A stretch of DNA of 62,415 bases from Bacteroidetes bacterium GWE2_42_24 (GTDB lineage Bacteria > Bacteroidota > Bacteroidia > Bacteroidales > TTA-H9). Under the pieces are notes generated by a model. It saw only the letters and a list, made by a program, of their open reading frames with translations, was not told the DNA's origin and searched no databases. Each line of letters begins with the position of its first letter. Position 1 is the first letter of the stretch. The position numbers and the translations under genes are program-made. The DNA lies in contig MEOA01000034.1 of the NCBI GenBank assembly GCA_001768515.1, forward strand, positions 1 to 62,415, written 5' to 3'. Positions 47,441-55,450 of this stretch are shown in pieces.

Positions 47441-48100
47441 TCACGCGTTTTGATCGTCTTCCGGTTTCTCCTCCGTGTATGAATTGGCAGCCGGTGCCTC
47501 ATCCCCTTCCGTCGAACCGGTGCCAGAGGTAACCTGTACACTGATCCCGGATCTGAGTCCCCGGTAAATCAACCAGGCAATCAACAACGAGATTACTTTC
47601 ACTGCAACGATCAGGCCAAACAGTAACTCCCCGGAGTTGTAATATAGCGAAAAAGCAGGAATATCTTTTAAAAGCGCCAGCAACATGATGACCATGATCC
47701 AGCGGTACAACGACATCGAATGCCCGGCTGAGAGTACTGCCAATATCAGATAGATTACCGGATAGATAAACAAAACCACCGCTATTGGAATGAGAAACCG
47801 TGCCGGGAGTTCCTGAATCCCGAGCATCGAGATGGTGGGAAGGGCACTCCAGGCCTCTGCCACAGCCAGTATCCCCAACAAGATAATGAGTATCAGCCGG
47901 CGCCACCGTTCTTTTTTGAGCGCGGCAACACCGGGAATCTGCTCTATCCATTTTGCCAGACGGTGCAGCGTTATCATGTCAGCAGTTCCCCTGAAACCAA
48001 ATTCTCCGGAAAGCGTCTCGAACACCTGTTGGTGCGAAAGCCCCTTGCGGAAGTGGGCATGGGCTGAACGTCGAACCGATCGTCGCGAAATCTGTTTCAC
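47441..48100 (-). CDS. Multi-pass membrane protein of unknown function
   Basis: A 219-residue protein. The basic N-terminus (RRSVRRSAHAHFRKGLSHQQ) is cytosolic and resembles a small helical segment. Four hydrophobic spans follow: LILIILLGILAVAEAW, IPIAVVLFIYPVIYLILAVL, IMVIMLLALLKDIPAFSLYY, and LFGLIVAVKVISLLIAWLIY. The C-terminal tail is acidic and likely disordered (GSTEGDEAPAANSYTEEKPE). I recognise no family. It ends 28 bp before the proposed TamB start, so the two may be one operon. Confidence 0.75.
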   Translation of the reverse strand: MKQISRRSVRRSAHAHFRKGLSHQQVFETLSGEFGFRGTADMITLHRLAKWIEQIPGVAALKKERWRRLILIILLGILAVAEAWSALPTISMLGIQELPARFLIPIAVVLFIYPVIYLILAVLSAGHSMSLYRWIMVIMLLALLKDIPAFSLYYNSGELLFGLIVAVKVISLLIAWLIYRGLRSGISVQVTSGTGSTEGDEAPAANSYTEEKPEDDQNA

Positions 48101-48227
48101 ATTACTTCAGTTAGTTATTGACAGAGCAGGTGTCGGTTTATCCGACCGATTCTAACTCCTGAATGCAAAGGTCTTATTTTTTATTAGTTTTGCAGGTGGT
48201 TTTCTATACTGTTTCCACAAAAAAATA

Positions 48228-49256
48228 ATGACCGATAATTTCCCCTTAATTCTTGGAATTGAATCTTCCTGTGATGATACCTCTGCCGCGGTTCTCCATG
48301 GCAATCATTTATTGTCGAACATTATTGCCAGCCAGGCTGTACACGAAAAGTTCGGCGGGGTGGTTCCCGAACTGGCATCAAGAGCTCATCAGCAAAACAT
48401 CATTCCCGTCGTCAATCAGGCCATTACCGAAGCAGGCATAACTAAAGATCAACTCAGCGCCATTTGCTTTACCCGTGGTCCCGGTTTGCTGGGTTCTCTT
48501 CTCGTGGGCATCTCTTTTGCCAAATCTTTGGGCATCGGTCTCAACATCCCGATCATCGGGGCCGACCACATGCAATCACACATTCTGGCTCATTTTATCC
48601 AGCCCCGGGAAGGCAATAAACCCGTACCCGGCTTCCCGTTTTTGTGCCTTACTGTCTCCGGAGGCCATACCCAGATTGTGCTGGTGCGCGATTATTTCGA
48701 CATGACGGTACTCGGGAAAACCATCGATGATGCTGCCGGTGAAGCCTTCGATAAAGTTGCCAAGATCATGGGACTTGGTTACCCGGGAGGCCCTGTCGTT
48801 GACAGACTTGCCAAACAAGGAAACCCAAAAGCATTTCAGTTTGCCCGACCGCGAATCGATGGCCTCGATTATAGCTTCAGCGGGCTCAAAACATCCTTCC
48901 TCTACTTCGTGCGTGATCAACTGAAGGTAAACCCGCTGTTCATGGAGGAAAATAAATATGATCTGTGCGCTTCAATGCAACGCGCTATTGTTGAAACTTT
49001 GCTGATTAAACTCATCAAGGCTGCCAAAGAGACAGGGATCCGTGAGGTAGCCGTTGCCGGAGGTGTATCGGCCAATTCAGCATTGCGGACTGCCTTGCTG
49101 GACACCGCGAAGAAGTACCGCTGGAACATGTTTATCCCCGAATTTGCTTTCACCACCGACAATGCTGCCATGATCGCCATCTCCGGCTATTTCAAATACC
49201 TGCGTGGTGAATTTGCCGGTCAGGATGCCACCCCCTATGCACGGCAACAGTTTTAA
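48228..49256 (+). CDS. tsaD: tRNA N6-adenosine threonylcarbamoyltransferase
   Basis: Transfers threonylcarbamoyl from TC-AMP to A37 of ANN-decoding tRNAs (t6A), as part of the TsaB-TsaD-TsaE complex. The 342-residue protein begins GIESSCDDTSAAVL (residues 10-23). The metal-binding HxxxH is His114 and His118 (GADHMQSHILAHF). Further motifs are CLTVSGGHTQI, DDAAGEAFDKVAKIMGLGYP and the C-terminal TDNAAMIA. It is divergent from the minus-strand membrane-protein gene and has no operon partner here. Essential in most bacteria. Confidence 0.97.
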   Translation: MTDNFPLILGIESSCDDTSAAVLHGNHLLSNIIASQAVHEKFGGVVPELASRAHQQNIIPVVNQAITEAGITKDQLSAICFTRGPGLLGSLLVGISFAKSLGIGLNIPIIGADHMQSHILAHFIQPREGNKPVPGFPFLCLTVSGGHTQIVLVRDYFDMTVLGKTIDDAAGEAFDKVAKIMGLGYPGGPVVDRLAKQGNPKAFQFARPRIDGLDYSFSGLKTSFLYFVRDQLKVNPLFMEENKYDLCASMQRAIVETLLIKLIKAAKETGIREVAVAGGVSANSALRTALLDTAKKYRWNMFIPEFAFTTDNAAMIAISGYFKYLRGEFAGQDATPYARQQF

Positions 49257-49769
49257 AAACTGATTATTTGCCTTTGAATAGCTCCCCTTGGTTCATTCTC
49301 CACGGAATGACCCTTCGGGGATGTCGTTGTACAGGCTCCCGGAATGGGAGAGTACAGTTATTGGCTGTATTACCGTGGGGTTTCGTGGCAATTCCTGTAA
49401 TAACACCCACGGCAGCTTAGAAAGAACACTTCCGATGCTTGTTTCTTTAGGCCTGCAAGGAAAAGAGACGCAGGAAACCGAGGGGCAAATTCATGTTAAC
49501 ATTCATGAAGTAAGCTATATAAGAGGTTTATGTAACACTCCTCTTGTAATTTCCTCGTCAATTCATGTTTGCAATGATAGCGTTATCCGTTTCTTAGACA
49601 GTAACCGATAGAAATCTCTGTGCGCGATAAAATTATTGGAGAAGTCGCTATTGACCGGATGGGGTTTTTACCCGATCATTTCCGCGGTGAAACTTGCTGC
49701 AAAATGGCCCTGGCTAAAACTGTGCCAGAAATTTTACATAATTATTCTTTCTACATATAAATTATATTC
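49257..49769. other. Intergenic DNA downstream of tsaD
   Basis: A forward open frame of about 107 codons (49288-49611) begins here, but its composition (many Cys, Ser, Thr, His) and lack of a family match make it doubtful. No terminator hairpin is evident after tsaD. The sequence becomes AT-rich at 49700, just before the dispersed repeat. Confidence 0.35.
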
Positions 49770-50345
49770 CATAATTACTACAGCCATAGGCGATACATAA
49801 GAAAAACCTATCTTTGACCTAACTTTGACCCATCTTTGTCCCCTCTCACGTGTATTTTCGACATGTAAATAACATATAATCAATTAGATAAAATATTGAG
49901 TTTTGTGACAGTAAGTTACTAAAAAATTTCAAAAAAAGTTGAAATATTTTTACAGGAAGGGTGAAACAGACATAGAAACGTGTCTGTAATTTGGAATTTC
50001 ATCCACAAAATAGACAACATTAAAAGCGGGCATTGTTGCCTGATTCATTTTTGAAAATGGGTTTGTATGAAGGTTGGGTGAACAGGTCAGTTCAAACTGA
50101 AATTGCGGGGTACCGGATAACCTAAAAGAAGCATGGCCATTCAAATTCAGGGGTTTATTCACAAGCCTGATGTTAGTGACTATGCATTGAATCCTGATCA
50201 GGTTGGTAGACCGTGCAGCACGGTCTAGGCGATCTTCAGGAAATCGGGGAATGCTGTACCTGCCGGTGACACACCCTGACAGGAAGTTAGACGGCGAAAA
50301 AATATTCCTTTTTATTCGATGTTTCCGCAAGAATTTCTACTTTTG
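49770..50345. repeat. Dispersed repeat, copy B
   Basis: Diverged direct copy of 1-440. It keeps GCCATAGGCGATACATAAG near 49785-49803, three 11-bp units with TATCTTTG/TAACTTTG/CATCTTTG (49809-49841), AAAAGTTGAAAT at about 49933, and a right end with CACACCCTGACAGGAAGTTA followed by CCGCAAGAATTTCTAC. It is about 130 bp longer than copy A because of extra sequence in the middle, which includes the inverted repeat AGACCGTGCAGCACGGTCT. It lies directly before the cassette region. Confidence 0.6.
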
Positions 50346-50739
50346 GCTACAATAGAGTGCCGGTAGTTCACAAACCGTCAGCAAGGCTCACCGGGTGCCC
50401 TAACCCTGAGAGGGAAGACCGGCCCGGATAAGTGGTAAAAACCTGCTTTTTCCGCAAAAAGTCCTGCACGCGTTTTTGCTCATATTGGCCTCATGACCAA
50501 GATGTTAGTACAATTATGATGTGACTGACGTGGCGAAGCTGTGAAGGGTGAGTAGTGAGAGATGAGAGATAAGTGATGATTAGGGAGAAGAGGAGATGTT
50601 GGCGGATAAGCCGGCCTTTAAAAAAAATGATTTACCCGCCAACGGGCTGGAGCCCTCTACTGGCTTACAACAAGCTGTTTAACCCATGGTTTTTTGCAAG
50701 TATTTTTTTTCGATGATGACCAGATTATGTCAAAAAGAT
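50346..50739. other. Non-coding DNA before the integrase remnant
   Basis: Holds an inverted repeat GTTGGCGG (about 50599) / CCGCCAAC (about 50637), a GGGCT GG AGCCC hairpin near 50645-50656, and a purine-rich stretch at 50550-50595. A segment at 50386-50430 (GGGTGCCC, then CTGAGAGGG) looks faintly like a TPP riboswitch; see rejected items. No gene recognised. Confidence 0.4.
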
Positions 50740-50940
50740 TATTTTTGTCCTGAAAGTTTTCCCTCAGGTTGTTGTAATTACAGTTTTAGAATGAGCTACA
50801 GCAGAGCAGACATCAGAATCGAACAGCCCACTATTCAGGAACTGCCTAAACATTGCAGTGTAAAAACCACGATGGTTTATACGCACATCATACGAATAGC
50901 TATCCGAACAATTGCAATTCCACTTGATAGGATTGTAAAT
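50740..50940 (+). pseudogene. Decayed C-terminus of a tyrosine recombinase (integron/Xer-type integrase)
   Basis: The frame 50686-50970 ends in TIQELPKHCSVKTTMVYTHI followed by IRIAIRTIAIPLDRIV. Intact recombinases read approximately DIRTIQELLGHSSVKTTMIY, then THV and a SPLD-type tail, so the box II His and the Tyr nucleophile (VYTHI) are recognisable. The ADIR motif sits before it, separated by an extra IEQP, and YSFRMSYS may be the HSFATHLL region with its Arg. LLGH has become PKH. Everything N-terminal is missing, so it cannot be active. Confidence 0.6.
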
Positions 50941-50970
50941 CAGCAAAATAATAATTCTGATTATCATTGA

Positions 50971-51074
50971 AAGGGATATGTTTAGGATGAGATATACTAG
51001 TTAGCAGTAATACTAAGGGGAAGTGCAACTTGACAGGGACGAACATTTAACGAATTAATCGCAACTAATAATAA
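50971..51074 (+). other. Candidate insertion (attI-like) leader of the cassette array
   Basis: Short spacer between the integrase remnant and the first cassette gene. It includes GTTAGCA at 51000-51006, which resembles an integron core site. Inference only; no second site or promoter was established. Confidence 0.2.
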
Positions 51075-52151
51075 ATGACGATGGACTTTAAAGACTACAT
51101 TAAGCAGATCGGAGACAGAGTTGTAAAACTCAAAGACCAAATTCACACAGAGGAAGCTACAAAGAACGCTTTCATTATGCCTTTTTTACAAGCATTGGGT
51201 TATGATGTATTTAATCCACTCGAAGTTGTACCGGAATTTATTTCCGACATTGGCCTTAAAAAAGGAGAGAAAATCGATTACGCCATTTTCAAAGATGGTG
51301 CTCCGACAATCTTGATTGAGTGCAAACACTGGGCGCAAAATTTAAGCATTCACGATGGTCAGCTTTTACGTTACTTTCATGTTTCTAAAGCAAAATTTGG
51401 ATTGTTGACCAATGGAATTATTTACCGTTTTTATTCCGACTTGGTCGATGCAAACAAAATGGATGAAAAACCATTTTTGGAGTTTAATATTTCAGAGATT
51501 AAAGACAACCAAATTGAAGAGCTAAAAAAGTTTCACAAAACTATATTTGACGCTGAAAGCATTGTAAACACTGCGAGTGAGTTAAAATTTATAAACGAGT
51601 TAAAACAGCTCTTTCAGCAAGAGATAAATAATCCTTCACCAGAATTTGTAAAACATTTTGCACGTCAAGTTTACCCAAGTATTGTAACAGCCAAAGTTTT
51701 AGAGCAATTCACAATTTTGACTAAAAGATCGGTTCAGCAACACATCAGCGACTTAATCACTGAACGGCTGAAGACCGCATTGACAAAAGAAGACGAAGCG
51801 ACTAAAGAGCAAGAAGCAATTCAAGCAGAGCAGACAAAAGTTGAAGAGAGCAAAGTTGTAACTACCGAAGACGAGTTAGAAGGTTTTATGATTGTAAAAA
51901 CAGTTTTACGTCAAAAGATAAGCGTATCAAGGATTTCACACCGAGACGCCCAATCATATTTTGCAATTTTATTGGACGACAACAACCGCAAGACAATTTG
52001 TCGACTTTATCTAAATGGGAGCAAGAAATATTTGGCAATACTCGACGACCAGAAGAAAGAGATTAAAAACGAGATTTCATGTATAGACGACATTTTCAAT
52101 TTCTCGGACGCACTTTTAAAAGTTGTTGAGAACTACGATAATTCAAAGTAA
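51075..52151 (+). CDS. Cassette 1: HsdR N-terminal-like PD-(D/E)XK nuclease
   Basis: A 358-residue protein whose first 150 residues match the N-terminal nuclease domain of type I restriction R subunits. Key residues are Asp68 (KIDYAI) and Glu82 with Lys84 (ILIECKHW), the classic D...ExK pattern, preceded by TEEATKNAFIMPFLQALGYD. There is no helicase domain, so it is a stand-alone nuclease-like protein. A Lys/Glu-rich linker (TKEDEATKEQEAIQAEQTKV) leads to a small beta domain at the C-terminus. First gene of the array, followed by an attC-like element 25 bp after the stop. May act in defence; target unknown. Confidence 0.82.
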   Translation: MTMDFKDYIKQIGDRVVKLKDQIHTEEATKNAFIMPFLQALGYDVFNPLEVVPEFISDIGLKKGEKIDYAIFKDGAPTILIECKHWAQNLSIHDGQLLRYFHVSKAKFGLLTNGIIYRFYSDLVDANKMDEKPFLEFNISEIKDNQIEELKKFHKTIFDAESIVNTASELKFINELKQLFQQEINNPSPEFVKHFARQVYPSIVTAKVLEQFTILTKRSVQQHISDLITERLKTALTKEDEATKEQEAIQAEQTKVEESKVVTTEDELEGFMIVKTVLRQKISVSRISHRDAQSYFAILLDDNNRKTICRLYLNGSKKYLAILDDQKKEIKNEISCIDDIFNFSDALLKVVENYDNSK

Positions 52152-52176
52152 AAATCTGACGGACAAAGAAGTACTA

Positions 52177-52306
52177 CTTGTGACAAAAACTATTTGTCAA
52201 TTGGGGTTTCGGTGAGGACAACAAAGTCCGCAGTCCACAATCCCGATAGCGATCGGGAGCGGTGCGGCTCGACAAGAAAACCGCGCCCAGTCGGCAACTG
52301 CATATA
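52177..52306 (+). repeat. attC-like element E1, left part (split by the group II intron)
   Basis: Starts with the degenerate left end TTGTGACAAAAACTA (compare GCTAACAAAAACTA in E2, E4 and E6). It runs through CAATTGGGG, the nested palindrome TCCCGATAGCGATCGGGA (52241-52258), GTGCGGCTCGACA, and the right-arm pieces TCGGCAACTGCATATA that pair with the left arm. The intron interrupts it after CATATA. The right end resumes at 54199. Confidence 0.8.
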
Positions 52307-52848
52307 GTGTGCCGAGAAGCAGAACATCGGCAAATAAAGTTCTGCATGCTGTAATCAAGATGGTGGAAGCAGTTGTAAGTTGAACCACCGGTGTCACCTT
52401 ACAGGAGGGGGCATCAAACCACCCAATGGTGCTGCTGTAAAGAGTGGTGGTACTGAGCGATTGGGAAAAGTTAACCCTATGAGGTTTTCAGGTAAGGATA
52501 AAGGAGCTGAACGCAAGTGAACCCTTGATGAGGAGTCGAGAAGTTGCCATAACCTGTCAAAAGCTACGGAGTATGTGACGGAGTGATAAGTTTAGCGGAA
52601 ACCTGTTTATTGGCTAAGCGGCAGGCGTCTTTACAGAGGGCAGGACTTTTATCCAGGCTTGGTTACGGAACTCGGGAACCAGCATGACGATGCTAAGGGA
52701 AGGGCACAACGGGATCACCCCGGAGGCCATAAACCGAAGCGGCATGTTGGGTCGGATTGCCCCGTAGTAGTGATGATACAACTGTAATGGAAGAGGAGCG
52801 AAGGGGGCAAGTTATACAGGATCATAACATCGAACAACTCGCAAGAAG

Positions 52849-54099
52849 ATGACTTTATGGAATGAGACAAAATCGGTACCGGTAAGCAAAGAACAAGTTT
52901 GGGAAGCTTACAGGAAAGTGCGCTCCAACGCAGGAAGTGCAGGGGTTGATGGCATTAGCATGGAAGAATACGATGCTAAAAGGTCGGGATACCTGTACAA
53001 ATTGTGGAACAGGATGGCCTCGGGCAGCTATTTCCCGCCACCGGTAAAAGAGGTTGAGATACCCAAGAAAGACGGCAAGATGCGTAAGCTTGGGATTCCT
53101 ACCATTAGCGACCGGGTGGCACAAATGGTTGTGAAAGACTATCTGGAACCGAGGTTTGAGAAGATCTTCAGTCCCCATTCCTACGGATACCGACCGGGAA
53201 AGAATGCCCATGGGGCATTGTCTGTGGTACGTGAAAACGTAAGGATGCCGGACTGGGCAATCGACCTCGACATCAAAGGGTTTTTCGACAACATTGACCA
53301 TGGGAAACTTATGCTGGCCGTGAAGAAACATGTCCCGGAAAAGTGGTGCATTATGTACATCGAACGATGGCTGCAAATGCCCGTGCTTACCAAATCAGGC
53401 GAACTGAAGCAGAAGCAGGGCAAAGGCACACCACAGGGAGGGGTAATAAGCCCGCTACTGGCGAATTTGTTTCTGCACTATGCCATGGACAAGTGGTTGG
53501 AGCAAACCCACTCAGCAGTAAGGTATGTGCGTTATGCCGACGACGCCATATTGCACTGTAGGAGCAAAGTACAGGCTGACTATGTGCTGCGCAATTTGAA
53601 CAAACGGATGAAACAGTGCGGATTGGAACTGCATACGGAAAAGACGAAACTTGTATACTGTAAAGATCACAGGCGGCAAGGGGAGTACGAGAACGTAAAG
53701 TTCGATTTTCTGGGATACTCGTTCCAGCCCCGCACAACAAAGTCAAAAAGGGACGGGAAACTGTACCTTGGTTACGACTGTGCCATCAGCATTGGTTCAA
53801 AGAAGCGCATTGCCGAAAAGATGAAAGAACTGGGCATTGAACGCCTGACGCATAAAAGCATCGTAGGGGTTGCACAATACCTTGAACCTTATATCAGGGG
53901 ATGGATCAACTATTACGGGAAGTTCAGGTTGTGGTCGATGAACCCGGTCTTTCAGTGGCTGAGAAGGCGACTTGTAATGTGGGCACGGAAACGGTACAAA
54001 CGTTACAAAACGAGCATTGTCCAAGCTTATGCATGGTTGAAGAGAGTGAAGGAACAATATCCGACATTATTTTACCACTGGAGGCTAGGATTTTCGTAA
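52849..54099 (+). CDS. ltrA: Group II intron reverse transcriptase/maturase
   Basis: A 416-residue intron-encoded protein needed for splicing and retrohoming. RT motifs: GVDGISMEEY (32-41), IPKKDGKMRKLGIPTISDRV (71-90), YGYRPGKNAHGA (112-123), IDLDIKGFFDNIDH (138-151), GKGTPQGGVISPLLANLFLH (191-210), RYADDAI with the catalytic YADD (229-232), and TKLVYC then FDFLGYSF. The maturase (X) domain ends WARKRYKRYKTSIVQAYAWL. No HNH endonuclease follows, so mobility must rely on another primer, as in group IIC. The full catalytic set is intact, so it may be active. It sits in intron domain IV. Confidence 0.95.
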   Translation: MTLWNETKSVPVSKEQVWEAYRKVRSNAGSAGVDGISMEEYDAKRSGYLYKLWNRMASGSYFPPPVKEVEIPKKDGKMRKLGIPTISDRVAQMVVKDYLEPRFEKIFSPHSYGYRPGKNAHGALSVVRENVRMPDWAIDLDIKGFFDNIDHGKLMLAVKKHVPEKWCIMYIERWLQMPVLTKSGELKQKQGKGTPQGGVISPLLANLFLHYAMDKWLEQTHSAVRYVRYADDAILHCRSKVQADYVLRNLNKRMKQCGLELHTEKTKLVYCKDHRRQGEYENVKFDFLGYSFQPRTTKSKRDGKLYLGYDCAISIGSKKRIAEKMKELGIERLTHKSIVGVAQYLEPYIRGWINYYGKFRLWSMNPVFQWLRRRLVMWARKRYKRYKTSIVQAYAWLKRVKEQYPTLFYHWRLGFS

Positions 54100-54123
54100 T
54101 GAAACGTATAGATTTGTATAACA

Positions 54124-54160
54124 AGAGCCGTGTGATGGGAGACTATCAAGCACGGTTCTG
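54124..54160 (+). ncRNA. Group II intron domain V (catalytic core)
   Basis: The short hairpin GAGCCGTG ... CACGGTTC with a GGGAGACT internal segment is the most conserved part of the ribozyme. The same sequence occurs at 56355-56392 in the deleted copy. Confidence 0.9.
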
Positions 54161-54198
54161 TGAGAGGCTGAAGGGGAAGTTCCTTCGGCCTACTCGAC

Positions 54199-54214
54199 GT
54201 TCCGTCCGTTAGCG
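54199..54214 (+). repeat. attC-like element E1, right part
   Basis: GTTCCGTCCGTTAGCG: the right arm after the intron, ending in the GTT core. The core is 9 nt after the intron junction. The next cassette gene starts at 54223. Confidence 0.8.
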
Positions 54215-54222
54215 GTCATGCT

Positions 54223-54930
54223 ATGACGACAGTGCAAACACATACTGAGATACAAATAATGGACGACAGCAAATTGAAATTAACCTTTGAAAAATACGAC
54301 ATTGAGTTGTCTAATGACAATGTATTTAAGCTTAATTCGGCTGACAATAACTTCAAGTATGACTTTGTTTATCATGACGAAGAAGCACCCAAATTTCAAT
54401 GTAGCCAACATGCAATTAAAGTTTTCGTAGACGGACAACTTTATAAAAGTGCAATTGTGTGTGCAATTGCAGGCGGGACGACAATTCATTCCCAATCAGC
54501 GGTCATTGCCGACAATGACATATTTATTAGTTGTGCAGACAAGGTTTTTAGTTTATCTCTTCCGGACTTGACTCTAAACTGGATAACCCAAGTAGATATG
54601 GCAACTTGCTTCGGTATTTACAAAGCCGATAACGGACTTTTCACTCATGGAGAAATGAGTGTAGCACGACTTGACCATAATGGACTAATAGTTTGGCAGA
54701 CAGGACTTCGTGATATTATCGTAAACATAGAAGAGAATAGAGAGCAAAACGAGTTTGTCATGCACGACACATATATTAGTTTATTGGACTTCAACAACAA
54801 CAAGTATCAACTTGGTTTTGACGGAAAATTTATAAGCGAACAATTGAGCGAACAACAAAAGCATTGGGACTTAATAGACAAAAAACGAAATCAGAGGAAT
54901 GAGAAAACTTGGTGGAAATTTTGGGCGTGA
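54223..54930 (+). CDS. Cassette 2: hypothetical protein
   Basis: A 235-residue cytosolic protein with no recognised family. It begins MTTVQTHTEIQIMDDSK; ATG 54259 is an alternative start, giving MDDSKLKLTFEKYDIEL. The middle is beta-rich (VVITDNDIFISCADKVFSLS-like run, then LNWITQVDMATCFGIYKADN). The pattern of alternating strands with HGEMSVARLDHNGLIVWQTG resembles a small beta-propeller blade set, and the C-terminus is acidic/basic and helical, ending WWKFWA. One gene between E1 and E2. The start overlaps the end of E1 closely, as expected for a cassette. Confidence 0.65.
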   Translation: MTTVQTHTEIQIMDDSKLKLTFEKYDIELSNDNVFKLNSADNNFKYDFVYHDEEAPKFQCSQHAIKVFVDGQLYKSAIVCAIAGGTTIHSQSAVIADNDIFISCADKVFSLSLPDLTLNWITQVDMATCFGIYKADNGLFTHGEMSVARLDHNGLIVWQTGLRDIIVNIEENREQNEFVMHDTYISLLDFNNNKYQLGFDGKFISEQLSEQQKHWDLIDKKRNQRNEKTWWKFWA

Positions 54931-54944
54931 CGAAAAAGCACGAA

Positions 54945-55077
54945 CCGCTAACAAAAACTATATGTCAATTGCCGTTTTCGTGCTGACAACAAGCCGTGTA
55001 GCCCGCAACAGCAGCGGTACGGCTCGACAGGAAAACCGCCCGCAGTCGGCAACTGCATAGTTCTGTCCGTTATGCGG
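54945..55077 (+). repeat. attC-like element E2
   Basis: 133 bp, 15 bp after the gene stop. Ends are CCGCTAAC (left) and CCGTTATGCGG (right). The arms pair as AACTATATG with CATAGTT and as CAATTGCCG with CGGCAACTG. The inner arms are AGCCGT / ACGGCT. The central box is TGTAGCCCGC. The apex has AACAGCAGC and lacks the 18-bp palindrome seen in E1, E4 and E6. Intact copy with no intron. Confidence 0.85.
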
Positions 55078-55120
55078 CAGCTTAAAAGACAACAATACCA
55101 ACTATTAACACGACATTACA

Positions 55121-55450
55121 ATGGGATATAAAAGTGTTTGCATAGATTGTAGAAAGTCATTAAACCGACCTTTAGACACAGGTTCTGACAGACTTTATCC
55201 GTGTTCATTATGCGGTAAACCAATGACACTTCTATCTCATAGATTCAGACCACCTAAAAAGACGGATGACAAGAAGTGGGAGACAGTAAAATATTTAATT
55301 GAAAACGGTTTTTATTATGACCACGTTTATCAAAAAATTGAAACTAACTGCAACGGGGTAACAAGTTATCAGAATTATGCAACGTATCCCGACAACATTA
55401 GAGACGCTAAAGAATTTGTTGAGAAATATAAAGAGCAAGCACGAAAATGA
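55121..55450 (+). CDS. Cassette 3a: small zinc-ribbon-like protein
   Basis: A 109-residue protein. The N-terminus has two CxxC knuckles, CIDC (Cys7, Cys10) and CSLC (Cys28, Cys31), so it probably binds zinc. A helical, basic region follows (RPPKKTDDKKWETVKYLIEN), then a Tyr-rich strand region (GFYYDHVYQKIE) and a C-terminal helix. No known family recognised. The stop overlaps the next start by 4 bp (ATGA), so the two genes are translationally coupled. Confidence 0.7.
   Translation: MGYKSVCIDCRKSLNRPLDTGSDRLYPCSLCGKPMTLLSHRFRPPKKTDDKKWETVKYLIENGFYYDHVYQKIETNCNGVTSYQNYATYPDNIRDAKEFVEKYKEQARK

Larger units (their letters stand above)
52307..54198 (+). mobile_element. Group II intron, full length, inserted in attC-like element E1
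   Basis: 1892 bp. The 5' end GTGTGCCGAG fits the GUGYG consensus. Domain V is at 54124-54160 (GAGCCGTGTGATGGGAGACT ... AGCACGGTTCTG), followed by domain VI and a 3' end CCTACTCGAC. Joining the flanks, CATATA + GTTCCGTCCGTTAG, restores a continuous element that matches intact E6 (TATATAGTTCCATCCATTA), which fixes both boundaries. The reverse transcriptase lacks an endonuclease domain, as in group IIC and some other lineages. Same orientation as the cassette genes. Confidence 0.93.

Noticed and set aside
49288..49611. A 107-codon forward frame after tsaD
   Set aside because: No family resemblance, odd composition, and position in repeat-rich intergenic DNA. Likely chance.
49950..50330. A 126-codon reverse frame in repeat copy B
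   Set aside because: The frame is not kept in copy A and has no known motif; the copies are conserved as DNA blocks, not as protein.
50386..50440. Possible TPP riboswitch (GGGTGCCC, then CTGAGAGGG, then GGATAAG)
   Set aside because: The order and spacing do not match the thi-box, the second conserved arm is missing and no thiamine gene follows.
51000..51006. GTTAGCA as an attI core site
   Set aside because: A single 7-bp match is expected by chance and there is no paired site; kept only as a hint in the leader entry.
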